This document shows, in pieces, positions 51,454 to 62,218 of a stretch of DNA of 64,000 nucleotides. Below the pieces are notes generated by a model. The model was not told where the DNA came from, did not search any database, and saw only the letters and a program-made list of their open reading frames with translations. The position numbers were made by a program, and so were the translations under genes. Source of the stretch: Adiantum capillus-veneris (Eukaryota; Streptophyta; Polypodiopsida; Polypodiales; Pteridaceae); NCBI GenBank assembly GCA_014529385.2, contig CM043956.1:88967221-89031220 (forward strand), written 5' to 3'. Each line of letters begins with the position of its first letter. Position 1 is the stretch's first letter.

Positions 51454-52740
51454 AGCAGGTGATCAAAGCAAAGAAGATGCAGATAAAGCTCAACCAAAGG
51501 ACACTGTCACAACAAAAGCAGTCAATACAAAATGAAATCCTGAGACGATCAAGTGCAACAATGTTGGTGAGAATGAAGAAAAGATGTCAAAAGAAGTAAA
51601 GCTAGAGTTTCAGGTAGATAAGAACCTCATGTCCTTTCGCACTTGGAAAATATGTGGTTAAACACAACTGGAAGATGCTCTTGAATTTGTGAGCATATCA
51701 GGAAACAAACAAGAATAATGCTGGGGAATCATCTCCATTACCATTGAAGTACGTTCACAAATCATCATAGCTCAATTCTATGTGATCATAGCAAAGGATA
51801 TGCCAGAGGACATCATAATGGGAATGCCAATGGCCCAGAAGATGTTAGAGATACAGGATGTAAATAGGATGCAGTCTTCAGAGACAACAAAGAATTAAGA
51901 GCAAGATTGGTCACCCGCGGATGACAGTACAAAGTCCTCAAGCACAATTAAAATGGAGAGTGATGCCAAAGCAAAGCTTATTGAAGATGATTCATCTCCA
52001 TCATTTAAGGATTCAAAAGAGATTAAACCAAATGAGGCAATAGCAAGTGCATATCAAACAAAACAAAAAGCAACCACGATAGCTATTGAGCAAAGAATGC
52101 CACCAGAACCAGAAGTTAAGAAGAATGAGGTTGCAAACAACCAGGAAGAAATAGGAAGTCCAAAGATCAATCAAACAATGCCAGTCGAATAAGCTGATGC
52201 AAGCAAGATTGGAACACATAGTCTCAAGCTACTCTCCATAGAGACACAATCAGATCAAGATGAGACCATGGAAAAAGAAAAAAAAAAACAAAGATCTTCA
52301 ATAGAACCAACAATGAGAATAGCTATAGTTCTGAATAGTACAAAAGGATCAAGTGTCAGATGCAATGCTCTACTAGATAAAGAAGCAAAATACAACATGG
52401 TTGTAGAGAACATCCAAAAGATCCTCCAAATCACTCCATGCAAACATCATAGCAAAACAATCTGAGGTTTGCATACAAGTAAAAAAGAAATGGTTGGTAC
52501 CCTTAGCATCCAGAATCATGAAGAGCAGGTGATGTTTTAGGTGAAGCCTTCAAAGGAAATGCTTGCAGATGTCATCTTGGACATCAGTGGTTAGACCAAC
52601 ACACAGAGGTAGCCAGCAACAATTATAGGTACCGTTAATGCTAGATTCAAAGTTGCAAGAGTCACTAGAATCAAAGACAAATCCTGCAGAAAAAGGTAAA
52701 GCTAAAGTGGAACTTCCACCGATTAGAAAAAAGGTGTGAA
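51350..52740 (+). pseudogene. Protease-like region of the inner element, interrupted by the copia insertion
   Basis: A single + frame with about nine stops. It contains FYVIIAKDMPEDIIMGMPM (about 51770-51832), like the C-terminal half of a retropepsin. It also contains VRCNALLDKEAKYN (LLD-x-x-A at 52370-52387), which resembles a retropepsin active-site loop in which the usual Thr/Ser-Gly after Asp is replaced by Lys-Glu, followed by FxVKPSKEMLADVILDI. Between them is a Glu/Lys/Ser-rich linker. The frame continues across the copia element: codon 52739-52740 plus 58246 restores the same register into 58247 onward. Confidence 0.6.
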
Positions 52741-53515
52741 TGTTAAGTATGGAGCCTCATTTACCCTTGTAATTTTCTGTGGTAAAAGCGCACATTTGTA
52801 AGGCCCCCATTATGAGGAGAAGCCATCGTGCGTGAAGGAAAATCACTCACCGTAAACCAAAATTTTCACGGACAAGAATCAAGGGCAACTTTAGAGGCCT
52901 CGGGGGCGGAGGCCCTCGAGAGTTTTTTTTAACGCCGGAATATTCCTTTTTGCCGGAATATTATGGCCGGACGGTGGCCGGAAAGTGGTCGGAAAACAAC
53001 CGGTCGGTTGGCCGGTGGCCTGTAGTCAATGGCCGGTGGCCGGTGGTCGGAAGTCAATGGCTGGTGGCTGAATTCAAAAGCGGACTTGTCTTCTCAAGGG
53101 CGGCCACACATGGGCGGATTGGAGGGCCTAATTTGGACTTATTCGCACATAAGGGCGGCTACACATGGCTGCCTCTCATAAGAGAGGGCAACCCTTTTGG
53201 CCTTTAAAAGGAGGCCATTTCTACACACATTTCATAGTGTGAAGTTGATGCAACAAGGTGAGTGTGAGGTGGTGAGAGTGAAGCAAGGCGGGAGCTCTAT
53301 CAAGGGTTTAATCCCTTTGTAAACTACTTCTTCTTTTGAAGTGCTAAAGCCATTGAGTGGCTGATTTCCCGTGGACGTAGCCCACATTGGGTGAACCACG
53401 TATATCATGTGTACTCTCTCTCTCTCTACTCTATAATCTCTTGTGTGTGAAATCTATCTCTCTCCATTAAGTAATCTACTCAAAAATCTATTTAGCTACG
53501 TCTTATTTCCTAACA
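52741..53515 (+). repeat. 5' LTR of the copia element
   Basis: TGTTAAG...TAACA, 775 bases. The GC-rich part (52960-53070) is made of GGCCGGTGGCC-type short repeats and GCCGGAATATT duplicates, and is longer than in the 3' LTR. The TATA region reads TTTAAAAG (53203-53210) where the 3' LTR has TATAAAA. Confidence 0.96.
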
Positions 53516-53517
53516 AT

Positions 53518-53529
53518 TGGTATCAGAGC
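53518..53529 (+). other. Primer-binding site of the copia element
   Basis: TGGTATCAGAGC, two bases after the LTR end, complementary to the 3' end of initiator tRNA-Met as in most plant copia elements. Confidence 0.95.
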
Positions 53530-53588
53530 AAGGTTTGCTCGTAGCTAAATTATCTCAAGGAAAGAATTCCTTGAATTGAGTGGGAGTT

Positions 53589-54167
53589 ATGGCTCAGGAA
53601 GGGAAGCTCAAGATTGAGAAGTTCAACGGCAAAAACTACCAACATTGGAAGATGCAGATTGAAGACTATCTCTACCAGAAGGACCTCTATTTGCCACTAG
53701 GCGGTCTTGCGAAGAAGCCCGCAACAATGGCAGATGAAGCATGGATTGTCCTTGATCGAAAGGCACTGGGAACAATCCGGTTAATCTTGGCGTCAACGGT
53801 GGCCTTCAATGTTTCGGAGATGAAGACCACGGAGGACTTGATGAAGTCACTTGACGACTTCTACAAGAAACCATCGGCATCCAATAAGGTATTTCTTATG
53901 AAGCGCTTGTTCAATCTAAAGATGGCAGAGAATGGTCCAGTTGTAGAACACCTAAATGACTTTAACACAAACATAAGTCAACTTCGATCGGTGAAAATCA
54001 ATTTCGATGACAAAGTGCGAGCTCTCCTTATACTATCATCTCTACCGGATAGTTGGGATAGTCTTGTGATGGCTGTAAGTAATTCTATCTCTGGTACAAA
54101 TACTCTTAAGCTTGATGATGTTGTGGGTGTTCTCCTAAGCGAAGAAATACAAAGGAGAAGCACATGA
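53589..54167 (+). pseudogene. Copia gag, interrupted by an in-frame TGA
   Basis: ATG at 53589 (MAQEGKLKIEKFNGKNYQHW), the first in-frame ATG after the primer site. The protein is a UBN2-type copia Gag (W-K-x-Q-I-E-D-Y-L, LKMAENGPVVEHLNDFN, LILSSLPDSWDSLV). It stops at TGA 54165-54167, in the middle of a low-complexity stretch before the zinc knuckle, and the same frame stays open afterwards, so this is a nonsense mutation. Gag would form the particle that packages the element's RNA. Confidence 0.93.
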
Positions 54168-55009
54168 GAATCATCAAGTGCTGCATTGTCAGTGGAAACA
54201 AGAGGAAGGCCTAAGGAGAGGTTCAAAAACCAAAAGGGTCGTGATCGCTCAAGGCGGAACAAGTCACACACAAAGTTAGTTCTTGAATGTTGGAACTGCG
54301 GCAAGAAGGGCCACATCAAGAAGGATTGTTGGTCCAAGAAGAAGAAAGAGACAGAGTCTCAAGACAACAAGCCAACATCGGAGGCCAATGTGGCAGGTAA
54401 AGTAGAGCAAGATGCTCTAATTCTCTCATTAGACAATGTGTCTAATTCCTGGATAGTAGATTCCGAGGCTTCATTCCATGCGACACCACACAAGCAACAT
54501 TTCCAAGACTACACCAAAGGTAATTTTGGGTATGTATACTTGGGAGATGATGAAGCTTGTGAGATTGTCGGCAAAGGTACAATTTCTGTCAAAACTGCTA
54601 ACGGAAATGAATGGAAGCTTAAAGATGTTAGGCATGTTCCTTCTCTTCGCAAGAATTTGATCTCTACAGGACAATTGGACGATGAAGGTCACAACATTGC
54701 ATTCGGAAACAAACGGTGGAAGATCTCAAAGGGATCTTTGGTGGTTGCCAAGGGAGAAAAAGTCGGTACACTTTACTTGTGTACTGTTAGCACGCAACCT
54801 TTAGCTTGTGCAGCAACTACAGAAGTTGACAGTGCGGTGTGGCACTACCAACTTGGGCATATGAGTGCCAAAGGAATGCAAATCCTTCAAACAAAGAAGC
54901 TTCTACCAGGTTTGAAAGAAGTGGACTTAGAGTTCTGTGAAGATTGTGTTTATGGTAAACAAAAGAGGGTAAAATTTCAAAAATCAGGAAATGAAAGAAA
55001 AAAAAAAAA
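54168..55009 (+). pseudogene. Copia gag zinc knuckle, protease and integrase N-terminus
   Basis: Same frame as gag. Zinc knuckle CWNCGKKGHIKKDC (54288-54329). The protease active site reads W-I-V-D-S-E-A (Asp at 54459); copia elements have D-S-G-A, so the Gly is replaced by Glu, which should disable it. The integrase N-terminal finger follows: WHYQLGHMSAKG and FCEDCVYGKQKR (about 54838-54970). The frame is lost in a run of 12 A (54998-55009); the downstream integrase is in another frame. Confidence 0.93.
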
Positions 55010-56479
55010 CTTGAGTTGGTTCATTCTGATGTTTGGGGTCCTGCAAGTACACCATCACTTGGTGGCTCATTGTACTATGTAACATTCATAGACGATGCGA
55101 CTAGAAAAACATGGGTTTATGTCATGAAGAATAAATCCGATGTATTTTCCATATTTCAAAGGTGGAAAGCCTTTGTGGAGAATGAAACAGGTACCAAGGT
55201 TAAATGCCTCAGATCCGACAATGGAGGCGAATATTGCAGCCAAGATTTTGAAAGCTTTTGTGCTAACAATGGCATTCGGAGGCAAAGGACAACCCCAAGG
55301 ACACCTCAAAAAAATGGGATTTCGGAAAGTATGAACAGGACAATCATGGAACGAGCACGAAGCATGCGGCTACATGCAGGCCTATCGCTTGAGCTTTGGG
55401 CGGAAGCTGTAAGTACGTCTGTGTACTTAATCAATCGGTCACCCTCAACGGCATTGGATGGGGGAGTTCCAGAAGAGGCATGGACAGGTAAACCGGTGAA
55501 TTATGCATTTCTCAAAGTGTTTGGATGTGAGGCTTTCATGCACATAGATAGAAGCCTAAGATCAAGGCTAGATGCAAAGTCCAAAAAGTGTTTCTTCATT
55601 GGCTATGGAGAAGGAGACTGTGGGTATCGCCTATGGAATCCTGAAGATGGTAAAATCTTAAGGAGTAGGGATGTAATTTTTAACGAACAAAATATGTACA
55701 AAGATTACTTGGAAAGAAAACAAACAAAAGAAACAGGTGATGAGTACATGGAGCTTGAGGACGGTGAAGACTCAAGGACTGCAAACGGTGACAATGTGCA
55801 ACAACGTCAACCAAATGAGGAGCCTCAACCTATTCCCCGAAGATCTACAAGAGCTAGTAGACCTCCAGAAAGGTTTGTTCCTTCCTTCAACCATCTCTTG
55901 ATCTCAGATTCTGGAGAGCCGGAATCATACGAAGAAGGTATGCAACATGAATCCAAAGAAGAATGGACGAAGAGCATGCAAGTGGAGATGGACTCACTAC
56001 ATCGCAACCAAACATGGGAGTTGGTTGAGTTGCCTAAAGGTAAGCGGGCACTTCAAAACAAATGGGTGTACAAGCTGAAGGAAGAAGAAGGTGGGAAGAA
56101 AAGGTACAAGTCTAGGCTTGTGGTAAAAGGTTTTTCTCAAAAGAAAGGTATTGACTTTAATGAAATATTTTCTCTTGTTGTAAAAATGAACTCAATTAGG
56201 CTTGTCTTAAGCCTTGTGGCTGCTCATGATCTAAATCTCGAGCAAATGGATGTAAATACGGCATTCCCTCACGGTGACTTAGAGGAGGAAATCTACATGC
56301 TTCAACCAAAGGGGTATGAAGTAAAAGGTAAGGAGAAAATGGTTTGCAGATTAAAGAAGAGCTTGTATGGTTTAAAGCAAGCATCAAGACAATGGTACTT
56401 GAAGTTTGATCGATGGATGTTGGATCATGGATTCACAAGATGCAACTCGGATCACTGTGTCTACACAAAGAATTTATGA
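55010..56479 (+). pseudogene. Copia integrase core and reverse transcriptase N-terminal half
   Basis: One open frame of about 489 codons. Integrase core: VHSDVWGPA (first Asp), CLRSDNGGEYCS (second Asp), and TPQKNGISESMNRT (Glu). Then the copia linker (NRSPSTALDG, KVFGCEAFMHI), an acidic variable region, and RT: ALQNKWVYKLKEEEGGKKRYKSRLVVKGFSQ, VNTAFPHGDLEEEIYM, SLYGLKQASRQWY. It ends at TGA 56477-56479, seven codons upstream of the next in-frame Met, just before the catalytic YVDD. Confidence 0.95.
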
Positions 56480-57469
56480 GATGGGAAGTTCATCATCCTA
56501 ATGTTGTATGTTGATGACATGCTGATTGCAAGTGCTAACATGCAGGACATCAAAGACCTAAAAGAGGAGCTGTGTAAATCTTTTTCAATGAAAGATTTAG
56601 GTGCTGCAAAGAGGATACTTGGTATGAAAATATCAAGGGACAGGACGAAGAAGACAATAAAGCTATCTCAAGAAGATTACATCAAGAAGGTACTAGAAAG
56701 GTTTGCAATGCAAAATGCAAAACCAGTTTCTACACCTTTGGCTGGTCATTTTAAACTAACAAAGGATATGTGTCCAAAGACACAAGAGGAGATAGCCTAT
56801 GCGTCTAAAGTTCCATATGCTGCAGCGGTAGGTTCTCTAATGTATGCTATGGTTTGGACAAAGCCAGACATTGCACATGCAGTGGGAGTTGTGAGTAGGT
56901 TCATGGACAACCCAGGTAAAGAGCATCGGCAAGCTGTGAAGTGGATACTTATGTATCTAAAAGGGACAACAACAAATGCTTTGTATTTTGGAGGAACTGA
57001 TATTTTTCTACAAGGGTATGCTGATGCAGATATGGCAGGTGACAAAGATACTCGAAGGAGCACTACTGGCTATGTGTTCACGATTGGAGGCACAACAGTA
57101 AGCTGGGATTCAAAGCTGCAGAAAGTGGTTTCACTTTCTACCATGGAAGCAGAGTATGTAGCAATGACGGAGGCAAGCAAAGAAATTCTGTGGCTTCATA
57201 GATTCTTAGAAGAGCATGGATTCAAACAAGACAATTGTGTCTTGTACAGTGATAGACAAAGCGCTATCCATCTTGCGAAGAACTCAGTCTTTCATTCAAG
57301 GACAAAGAACATTGAGGTGAGATATCACTTCATACGCACTGTTTTGGAAGAGGGACAGCTAAAGCTAGGAAAGGTGCATACAAGTGAAAATCCTGTAGAC
57401 ATGTTTACAAAGGTGGTCAACAAGGAGAAGTTGAGCTTTTGCTCATCTTCAATCGGCATTGAAGGATAA
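56480..57469 (+). pseudogene. Copia RT catalytic part and RNase H
   Basis: Same frame as the preceding piece, past the TGA. RT catalytic box LYVDDMLIA (YVDD at 56507-56518), SMKDLGAAKRILGMKISRD, MVWTKPDIAHAVGVVSRF. RNase H: GYADADMAGDKDTRRSTTG, VSLSTMEAEYVAMTEASKE, the Asp in LYSDRQSAIHLAKN, and RTKNIEVRYHFIR; the carboxylates D-E-D are all present. Ends in TAA 57467-57469, ~50 bases before the polypurine tract. Confidence 0.95.
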
Positions 57470-57518
57470 GAAGCCAGAATGGAAAGCAGTCACAGGTTTT
57501 GTTTGGAGATCAGTCTCC

Positions 57519-57528
57519 AAGTGGGAGA
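57519..57528 (+). promoter_or_regulatory. Polypurine tract of the copia element
   Basis: AAGTGGGAGA lies two bases from the 3' LTR start at 57530, the position expected for the plus-strand primer. Confidence 0.9.
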
Positions 57529-57529
57529 T

Positions 57530-58240
57530 TGTTAAGTATGGAGCCTGATTTACCCTTGTAATTTTCAGTGGTAAAAGCGCACATTTGTAAGGCCCCCATT
57601 ATGAGGAGAAGCCATCGTGCGTGAAGGAAAATCACTCACCGGAAACCAAAATTTTCACGGACAAGAATCAGGGGCAACTTTAGAGGCCTCAGGGACGGAA
57701 TATTATGGCCAGACGGCGGCCGAAAAGTGGTCGGAAAACCACCAATCGTTTGGCCGGTGGCCTGTAGTCAATGGCCGATGGCCGGTGGCCGAATTCAAAA
57801 GCGGACTTGTCTTCTCAAGGGCGGCCACACATGGGCGGATTGGAGGGTCCGATTTGGACTTATTCGCACACAAGGGCGGCTACACATTACTGCCTCTCAT
57901 AAGAGAGGACATCCCTTTTGGACTATAAAAGGAGGCCATTTCTACACACATTTCATAGTGTGAAGTTGATGCAACAAGGTGAGTGTGAGGTGGTGAGAGT
58001 GAAGCAAGGCAGGAGCTCTATCAAGGGTTTAATCCCTTTGTAAACTACTTCTTCTTTTGAAGTGCTAAAGCCATTGAGTGGCTGCTGTCCCGTGGACGTA
58101 GCCCACATTGGGTGAACCACGTATATCATGTGTACTCTCTCTCTCTCTCTCTACTCTATAATCTCTTGTGTGTGAAATCTATCTCTCTCCATTAAGTAAT
58201 CTACTCAAAAATCTATTGAGCTACGTCTTATTTTCTAACA
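57530..58240 (+). repeat. 3' LTR of the copia element
   Basis: 711 bases; same ends as the 5' LTR. It lacks about 45 bases present in the 5' LTR's GC-rich part (the GAGGCCCTCGAGAG...GCCGGAATATTCC stretch) and one GGCCGGTGG unit. TATA box TATAAAA at 57924-57930, ~20 bases before the conserved TTTCTACACACATTTC. Confidence 0.96.
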
Positions 58241-58245
58241 GTGAA

Positions 58246-59201
58246 AGCATATGCCTCTACATCAAAGAGCCCTCATGTATCAGCTTCTTCAAGCAAGTTA
58301 GGCTTTCAAAACTTCAATTCAATTGCTAACCCAATTGAAACCTCAATGGAGACACCCACAAAAGCAAAGGTATATCAGCCAAAGTACTCAAGAAAGCAAA
58401 GAAAATCTAAGCAAGTGTTCGTTCCAAGCAGTTTAGTCAAAGTAAATGATCCGATTTGGGTTAAAGACGAGAAATCAACACAGAAAGACAAACACATGGG
58501 ATGGATAGCATCACAGTGGATATTAAAGGAACAGGAGTACTATGGAGGTAACAGACATATATGGGTGCCAAAACCGCAGGTTAGGGCATATGAAGTAACT
58601 TCAAGTCCCTCCCAAGAAAGAAGGCCCACAAGGTATCAACCTCGACAATATCCTAGAATACCTAAGGCGCAGGTATACAACAGAACAACATCGAAAGAGG
58701 CTAAAGTCTACCACAACTTTCAAGAGGATACTAAAAAAAGACGGATCTCAAAGAGTCTTCCCCTTGGACAAGGATTTTACACAAGGTATACAAAGATTTG
58801 GCTACCAGTCAACCACAAGACAACTGTAACTACACCAGACTTGCATGAAGATCTCAAGAACTCAACAAAGTCAACAAAGGAGATACAAAGGTCATCAAGA
58901 GATTTGGATTCCTAAGTCTTCCAATGATCCTAGTCAAAAGCCAAATGTCGATAGCCAACAGAGGCCTACAACAACATCAAAGACTCCTATCAACATGCCT
59001 ACTTGGAGAATCAAACGGATAATGGAGTCTTCACAGTCAAAGAAGGACAACCCAACCAACAAGAATGCAGATTCAAAGATGATAAAACAGGTATGGCAAA
59101 AGAAACCTTCAATGCCAACTTGGTCCTTCCCTAATTCTCTTTTTGAGGATTCAAGCTTACTTTTACCTGAAGAAATGTTTGTAGTAAGCACAAGAATGTG
59201 A
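58246..59201 (+). pseudogene. C-terminal basic region of the inner element's protein, after the copia insertion
   Basis: Continues the frame that was broken at 52740. A 223-codon open frame to 58915, then a frameshifted piece to 59201. It is rich in Lys, Arg, Ser, Pro and carries three copies of an I-W-[VLI]-P motif: RHIWVPKPQV, TKIWLPVNHK, EIWIPKSSND. No RT, RNase H or integrase motif is visible here or in the following ~950 bases before the polypurine tract. Confidence 0.6.
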
Positions 59202-60110
59202 AAATTCAAGTCTCTAGGGTGCAAAAAACACTCTTTGGCATAGTCAGAGTCGAGAGCTGCTTAGCCATAAAATGAGCAAAGCATTAGTCCTAAAGCTAAG
59301 AGTCGTAGTTATTAGGCTTATGCTCAAGCTAGAAGAGTTGAGCATATCTAAAGTCATGTTGTGCATGCTGGATGAGATGAGCATAAGAGTCAAAGTCTAT
59401 TAACTTACAATTGGTGGAGTGCCGTAGAATCCAACACTCACGCATAGTGCACATACCCTAGTCAACAAAAACCATTCTTAAAGGGGTGCCAGCTTGCAAA
59501 GCTATGTCATATGCTTTTATAGCTACACTATCTTTCTGAAGACCCCTCAAAATCCTTCTAGCACAACATATTGTTTTCCATGCATTTTGTGAATGCATAA
59601 ATAAGATGTCCCACCATTGGACATATGCATTAGACACTCTTTTTTGCTTCCACCTATGCACGTTGAGTGGACTACAACAGGCAACAAATGTTCCATCATG
59701 CTACCCTTTCATATTTGCTGATTATTTATTTCCATATCTATCATAAAATAATCCTTTGAGTACTTAATTAATATTTACTATGCTAATAAGTACTCGAAAA
59801 TGCACGTATCCCAAAGGCACTTTTCTCCCAATGGGTTTTTTTCCTTTGGTCATCCAGGTATTAGACCCTAATTTAGAACCTCATCATTCTATTTCCATTG
59901 TACATACTTTTCATAAATCAATAGAAGCCTCCTCATTATGCTATTACAATGAACAAATGCAACATCATCTCTCACATCAGACATATTTGGACCAATAAAG
60001 ATGCTGCAACAAATTGAACCTCATCAACAAATTCAATGACAAATGAAGACAATCAGTCCATCACCAACTAATAAAAAACCTTCCACAGCCTCCGCGAATA
60101 CTTTTCAACA
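59202..60110. other. Non-coding 3' part of the inner element
   Basis: No convincing + strand frame. A minus-strand open frame of 67 codons (59458-59661) reads WWDILFMHSQNAWKTICCAR..., which looks protein-like, but I cannot assign it; it may be a captured fragment or chance. Confidence 0.4.
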
Positions 60111-60147
60111 GTGCCCGAGGACGGGCACTAAAATTGGAAGGGGGGAA
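60111..60147 (+). promoter_or_regulatory. Hairpin and polypurine tract before the inner 3' LTR
   Basis: GTGCCCGAGGACGGGCAC (60111-60128) forms a 6-bp perfect stem with a 6-base loop. GGAAGGGGGGAA (60136-60147) ends exactly where the 3' LTR TG begins and is the expected primer for plus-strand DNA synthesis. Confidence 0.85.
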
Positions 60148-61157
60148 TGTTAACTAGGCCGACGTCAGTTAACAGGAGCTGCTAAAGATCAAAGCCTTAT
60201 GAATGCACATTGAAGATGAATATGAAGAATCAGTGAAGATTGGAGTTACACACTTTTCACATTTTTCAAAAAATGGCCATTTTTTGTAATTTCCCAAATG
60301 ATTTAGCCATTGTGATAATTGTAACGTGTTACGGGCTCAGTAAGAGTTCCAAGGTGTAAAGCATAGGTCCGTTAGTGTACCTAGGTTGCACATATAATAA
60401 GTGTGGAGCCTTAAAGGTCTTGGGCGCCGGACATTACACATTTTAGACCTTGGCTAAGGTATAAAAGCCAACTTTGTAAAGATTTTATTAAGTTTTGGAT
60501 AATGAAATACAGTGTGAGCTAACGACGCTCACTTCTCTCCTTCTCGTGCTTCCTACTCCCTCCCTGGTTGTCACATTGCAGTCGCGTTTGTTGCATTGCA
60601 ACCATAGGTAAGAGCTCTACACATTGACATAAACACATCACAATAATTTATAGTTTTTGGCGTCGCTGACCTGCGGCCTAATTTCATCATAACTAGGAGT
60701 TTACACTTTCAAATAAAAAACTAAGCATAGGCGGGGTATTGGGGCATCATTGCTAAGCATTTAGATGCATTCTGGGTCCAAAACAACTAGGTAAAAAATC
60801 CACTCTGCTGTTAATAATTGCGATTTTGGAACTTGACCTAAAGTGGGAATTAAGACCATAAGCATGTGTGCTTAAGTCTTATAAACATGTCCTAGAAGTT
60901 TCTTTACGTTTGGATGTCATTTGATGCTGTAATGGATGTGATTTGTTTGCCGATGAGCTACTGGCTTTTGGTGATTTCAGTCACTTGAGTGTAGCTTGAG
61001 TTAGACGGGAGTTATCAGTTGTTTTCCGAGAGATTGACAACCTCTTGTAGCCTCTATGCACTAGTGGAGTCAGCTTCGTCCCATGGATTGACAATTTAAT
61101 CGTGGTTCTTCCTAATACTGCAATAAGATAGGATGGTGAGGTTAGACATGCGTCCCA
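60148..61157 (+). repeat. 3' LTR of the inner element
   Basis: Begins TGTTAACTAGG and ends CGTCCCA; 1010 bases against 1009 in the 5' LTR. Retains a TATA box TATAAAAG (60460-60467). Its copy of the palindromic core reads AATTGCGATT (60816-60825), a CG-to-TG change relative to the 5' LTR. Confidence 0.93.
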
Positions 61158-61222
61158 CACATGTACATGTTGCTGATAATAAGGGAAACTTAGAATAGAA
61201 ACATATCTAAATTCTGAATGAT

Positions 61223-62218
61223 AGACATCATACGCGTATGATGTCTCCAGCTTAGATTTGGGTGTTGACTTGTATATCTGGCATCACTAAAGCTCTTGGA
61301 AGGTAGTTTTAATCTCGATTGGAATATTTCACATTATTTGGACAACCAACATGACATTTAAAGAGAATTTTGCAAATTCTAGCCAATAATAATGAAAAGT
61401 GGTGAATTGGTGTAAAATTGACATCAAAACGTGATTTTGAGCACATATACTTGGTATACTCATAGAGAGAGAACCTTAGGCAGAAACAGAAGTCTAATCT
61501 AAGGGAAAATACATCATACATGTATGATGTGTTTTGGCCCAGAATAGAGTCAAATTGTACAAGTAAGTGTTTCCTAGAGTCGTAAAGAATTGAAGGAGTC
61601 CTAATCCTAAATTTCATTGTATTTGGACCAAATTTCGAGATATAAAAGACCAAGAAACAATCCAGACATATTGTACACGTAGTTTGGCTATAGCTTGCAC
61701 AAAATTGGTTCAAATGCAAGTCAGAAAGTAGGTGTGAGTTCCTTAAGTGTTGAACTAATATGGAGCAAGATTCATCTCATTTGGAGCAAAAATACATCAT
61801 ACGTGTATGATGTGTTTTTGATGGTTTTGAGCACTTTTTGAGATTTTGACTATACAAGGTGTATGAGCAAGCCACTCTAAGCCCAAACCTACAAAAAATT
61901 CTTCATTCTGGGCAAAAAGATATCATATGTGTATAATGTGTTTTTGACTCCAAAGTCTAAATTTGTGCATACCCTAGTATTCTAAGGGACCTTAGAACCC
62001 AATAGTCAAAATTTCTTGGAATTTGGAGAATATTTGGGCCAGTAAGTGCCAAAGGAAAAAAATTAGGCCAAAGTTAGGCTTGATTTGATTATAACTTGCA
62101 CAAAATTGGTTCAGATTCAATTTTGAAAGCTTCTGCGAGTTACTTGCATGGTAGAGAATATCTGGAAAACAAATCCTCTCATTTTTGCCAGATAGACATT
62201 ATACGCGTATAATGTCTA
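61223..62218. repeat. Leader array B: units with a 20-26 bp palindrome in the outer element
   Basis: Palindromes at 61223-61246 (perfect, half-site AGACATCATACG), 61511-61530 (perfect, ACATCATACATGTATGATGT), 61794-61813, 61920-61939 and 62193-62218 (perfect 26 bp, half-site core GACATTATACG). Centre-to-centre spacing is about 286, 283, 126 and 276 bases. A further copy, 44729-44752, lies left of the nested insertion. The centres read ACGCGT, ACATGT, ACGTGT, ATGTGT and ACGCGT, as expected if an ancestral ACGCGT lost CpG by deamination. Unit text is shared between copies (for example AAAATTGGTTCA.AT at 61702 and 62101). Confidence 0.88.

Larger units (their letters stand above)
52736..58245 (+). 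mobile_element. Innermost Ty1/copia retrotransposon, TSD GTGAA
   Basis: LTRs 52741-53515 and 57530-58240, flanked by a perfect 5-bp duplication GTGAA (52736-52740, 58241-58245). Domain order gag-protease-integrase-RT-RNase H marks it as Ty1/copia. Primer site and polypurine tract are in place. It is 5.5 kb, nearly complete, but inactive: two in-frame TGA codons, a frameshift in a 12-A run, and an altered protease active site. The LTRs differ by an indel of about 45 bases and by substitutions, so the insertion is not very recent but is the youngest of the three nested elements. Confidence 0.97.
45208..61162 (+). mobile_element. Inner LTR retrotransposon (Athila/Tat-like primer site), non-autonomous, TSD CACAT
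   Basis: LTRs 45213-46221 and 60148-61157, flanked by a perfect 5-bp duplication CACAT (45208-45212, 61158-61162). LTRs begin TGTTAA and end TCCCA. The primer site fits tRNA-Asp, as in plant Athila/Tat elements. A polypurine tract (60136-60147) precedes the 3' LTR. Without the copia element nested in it, it is about 10.4 kb. The internal region has a palindrome-bearing repeat array (46.9-48.7 kb), then a gag-like and protease-like coding region (49207-59201). I find no reverse transcriptase, RNase H or integrase, so it must have moved with proteins supplied by another element. The two LTRs differ by several percent by eye, so it is not young. Confidence 0.88.
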
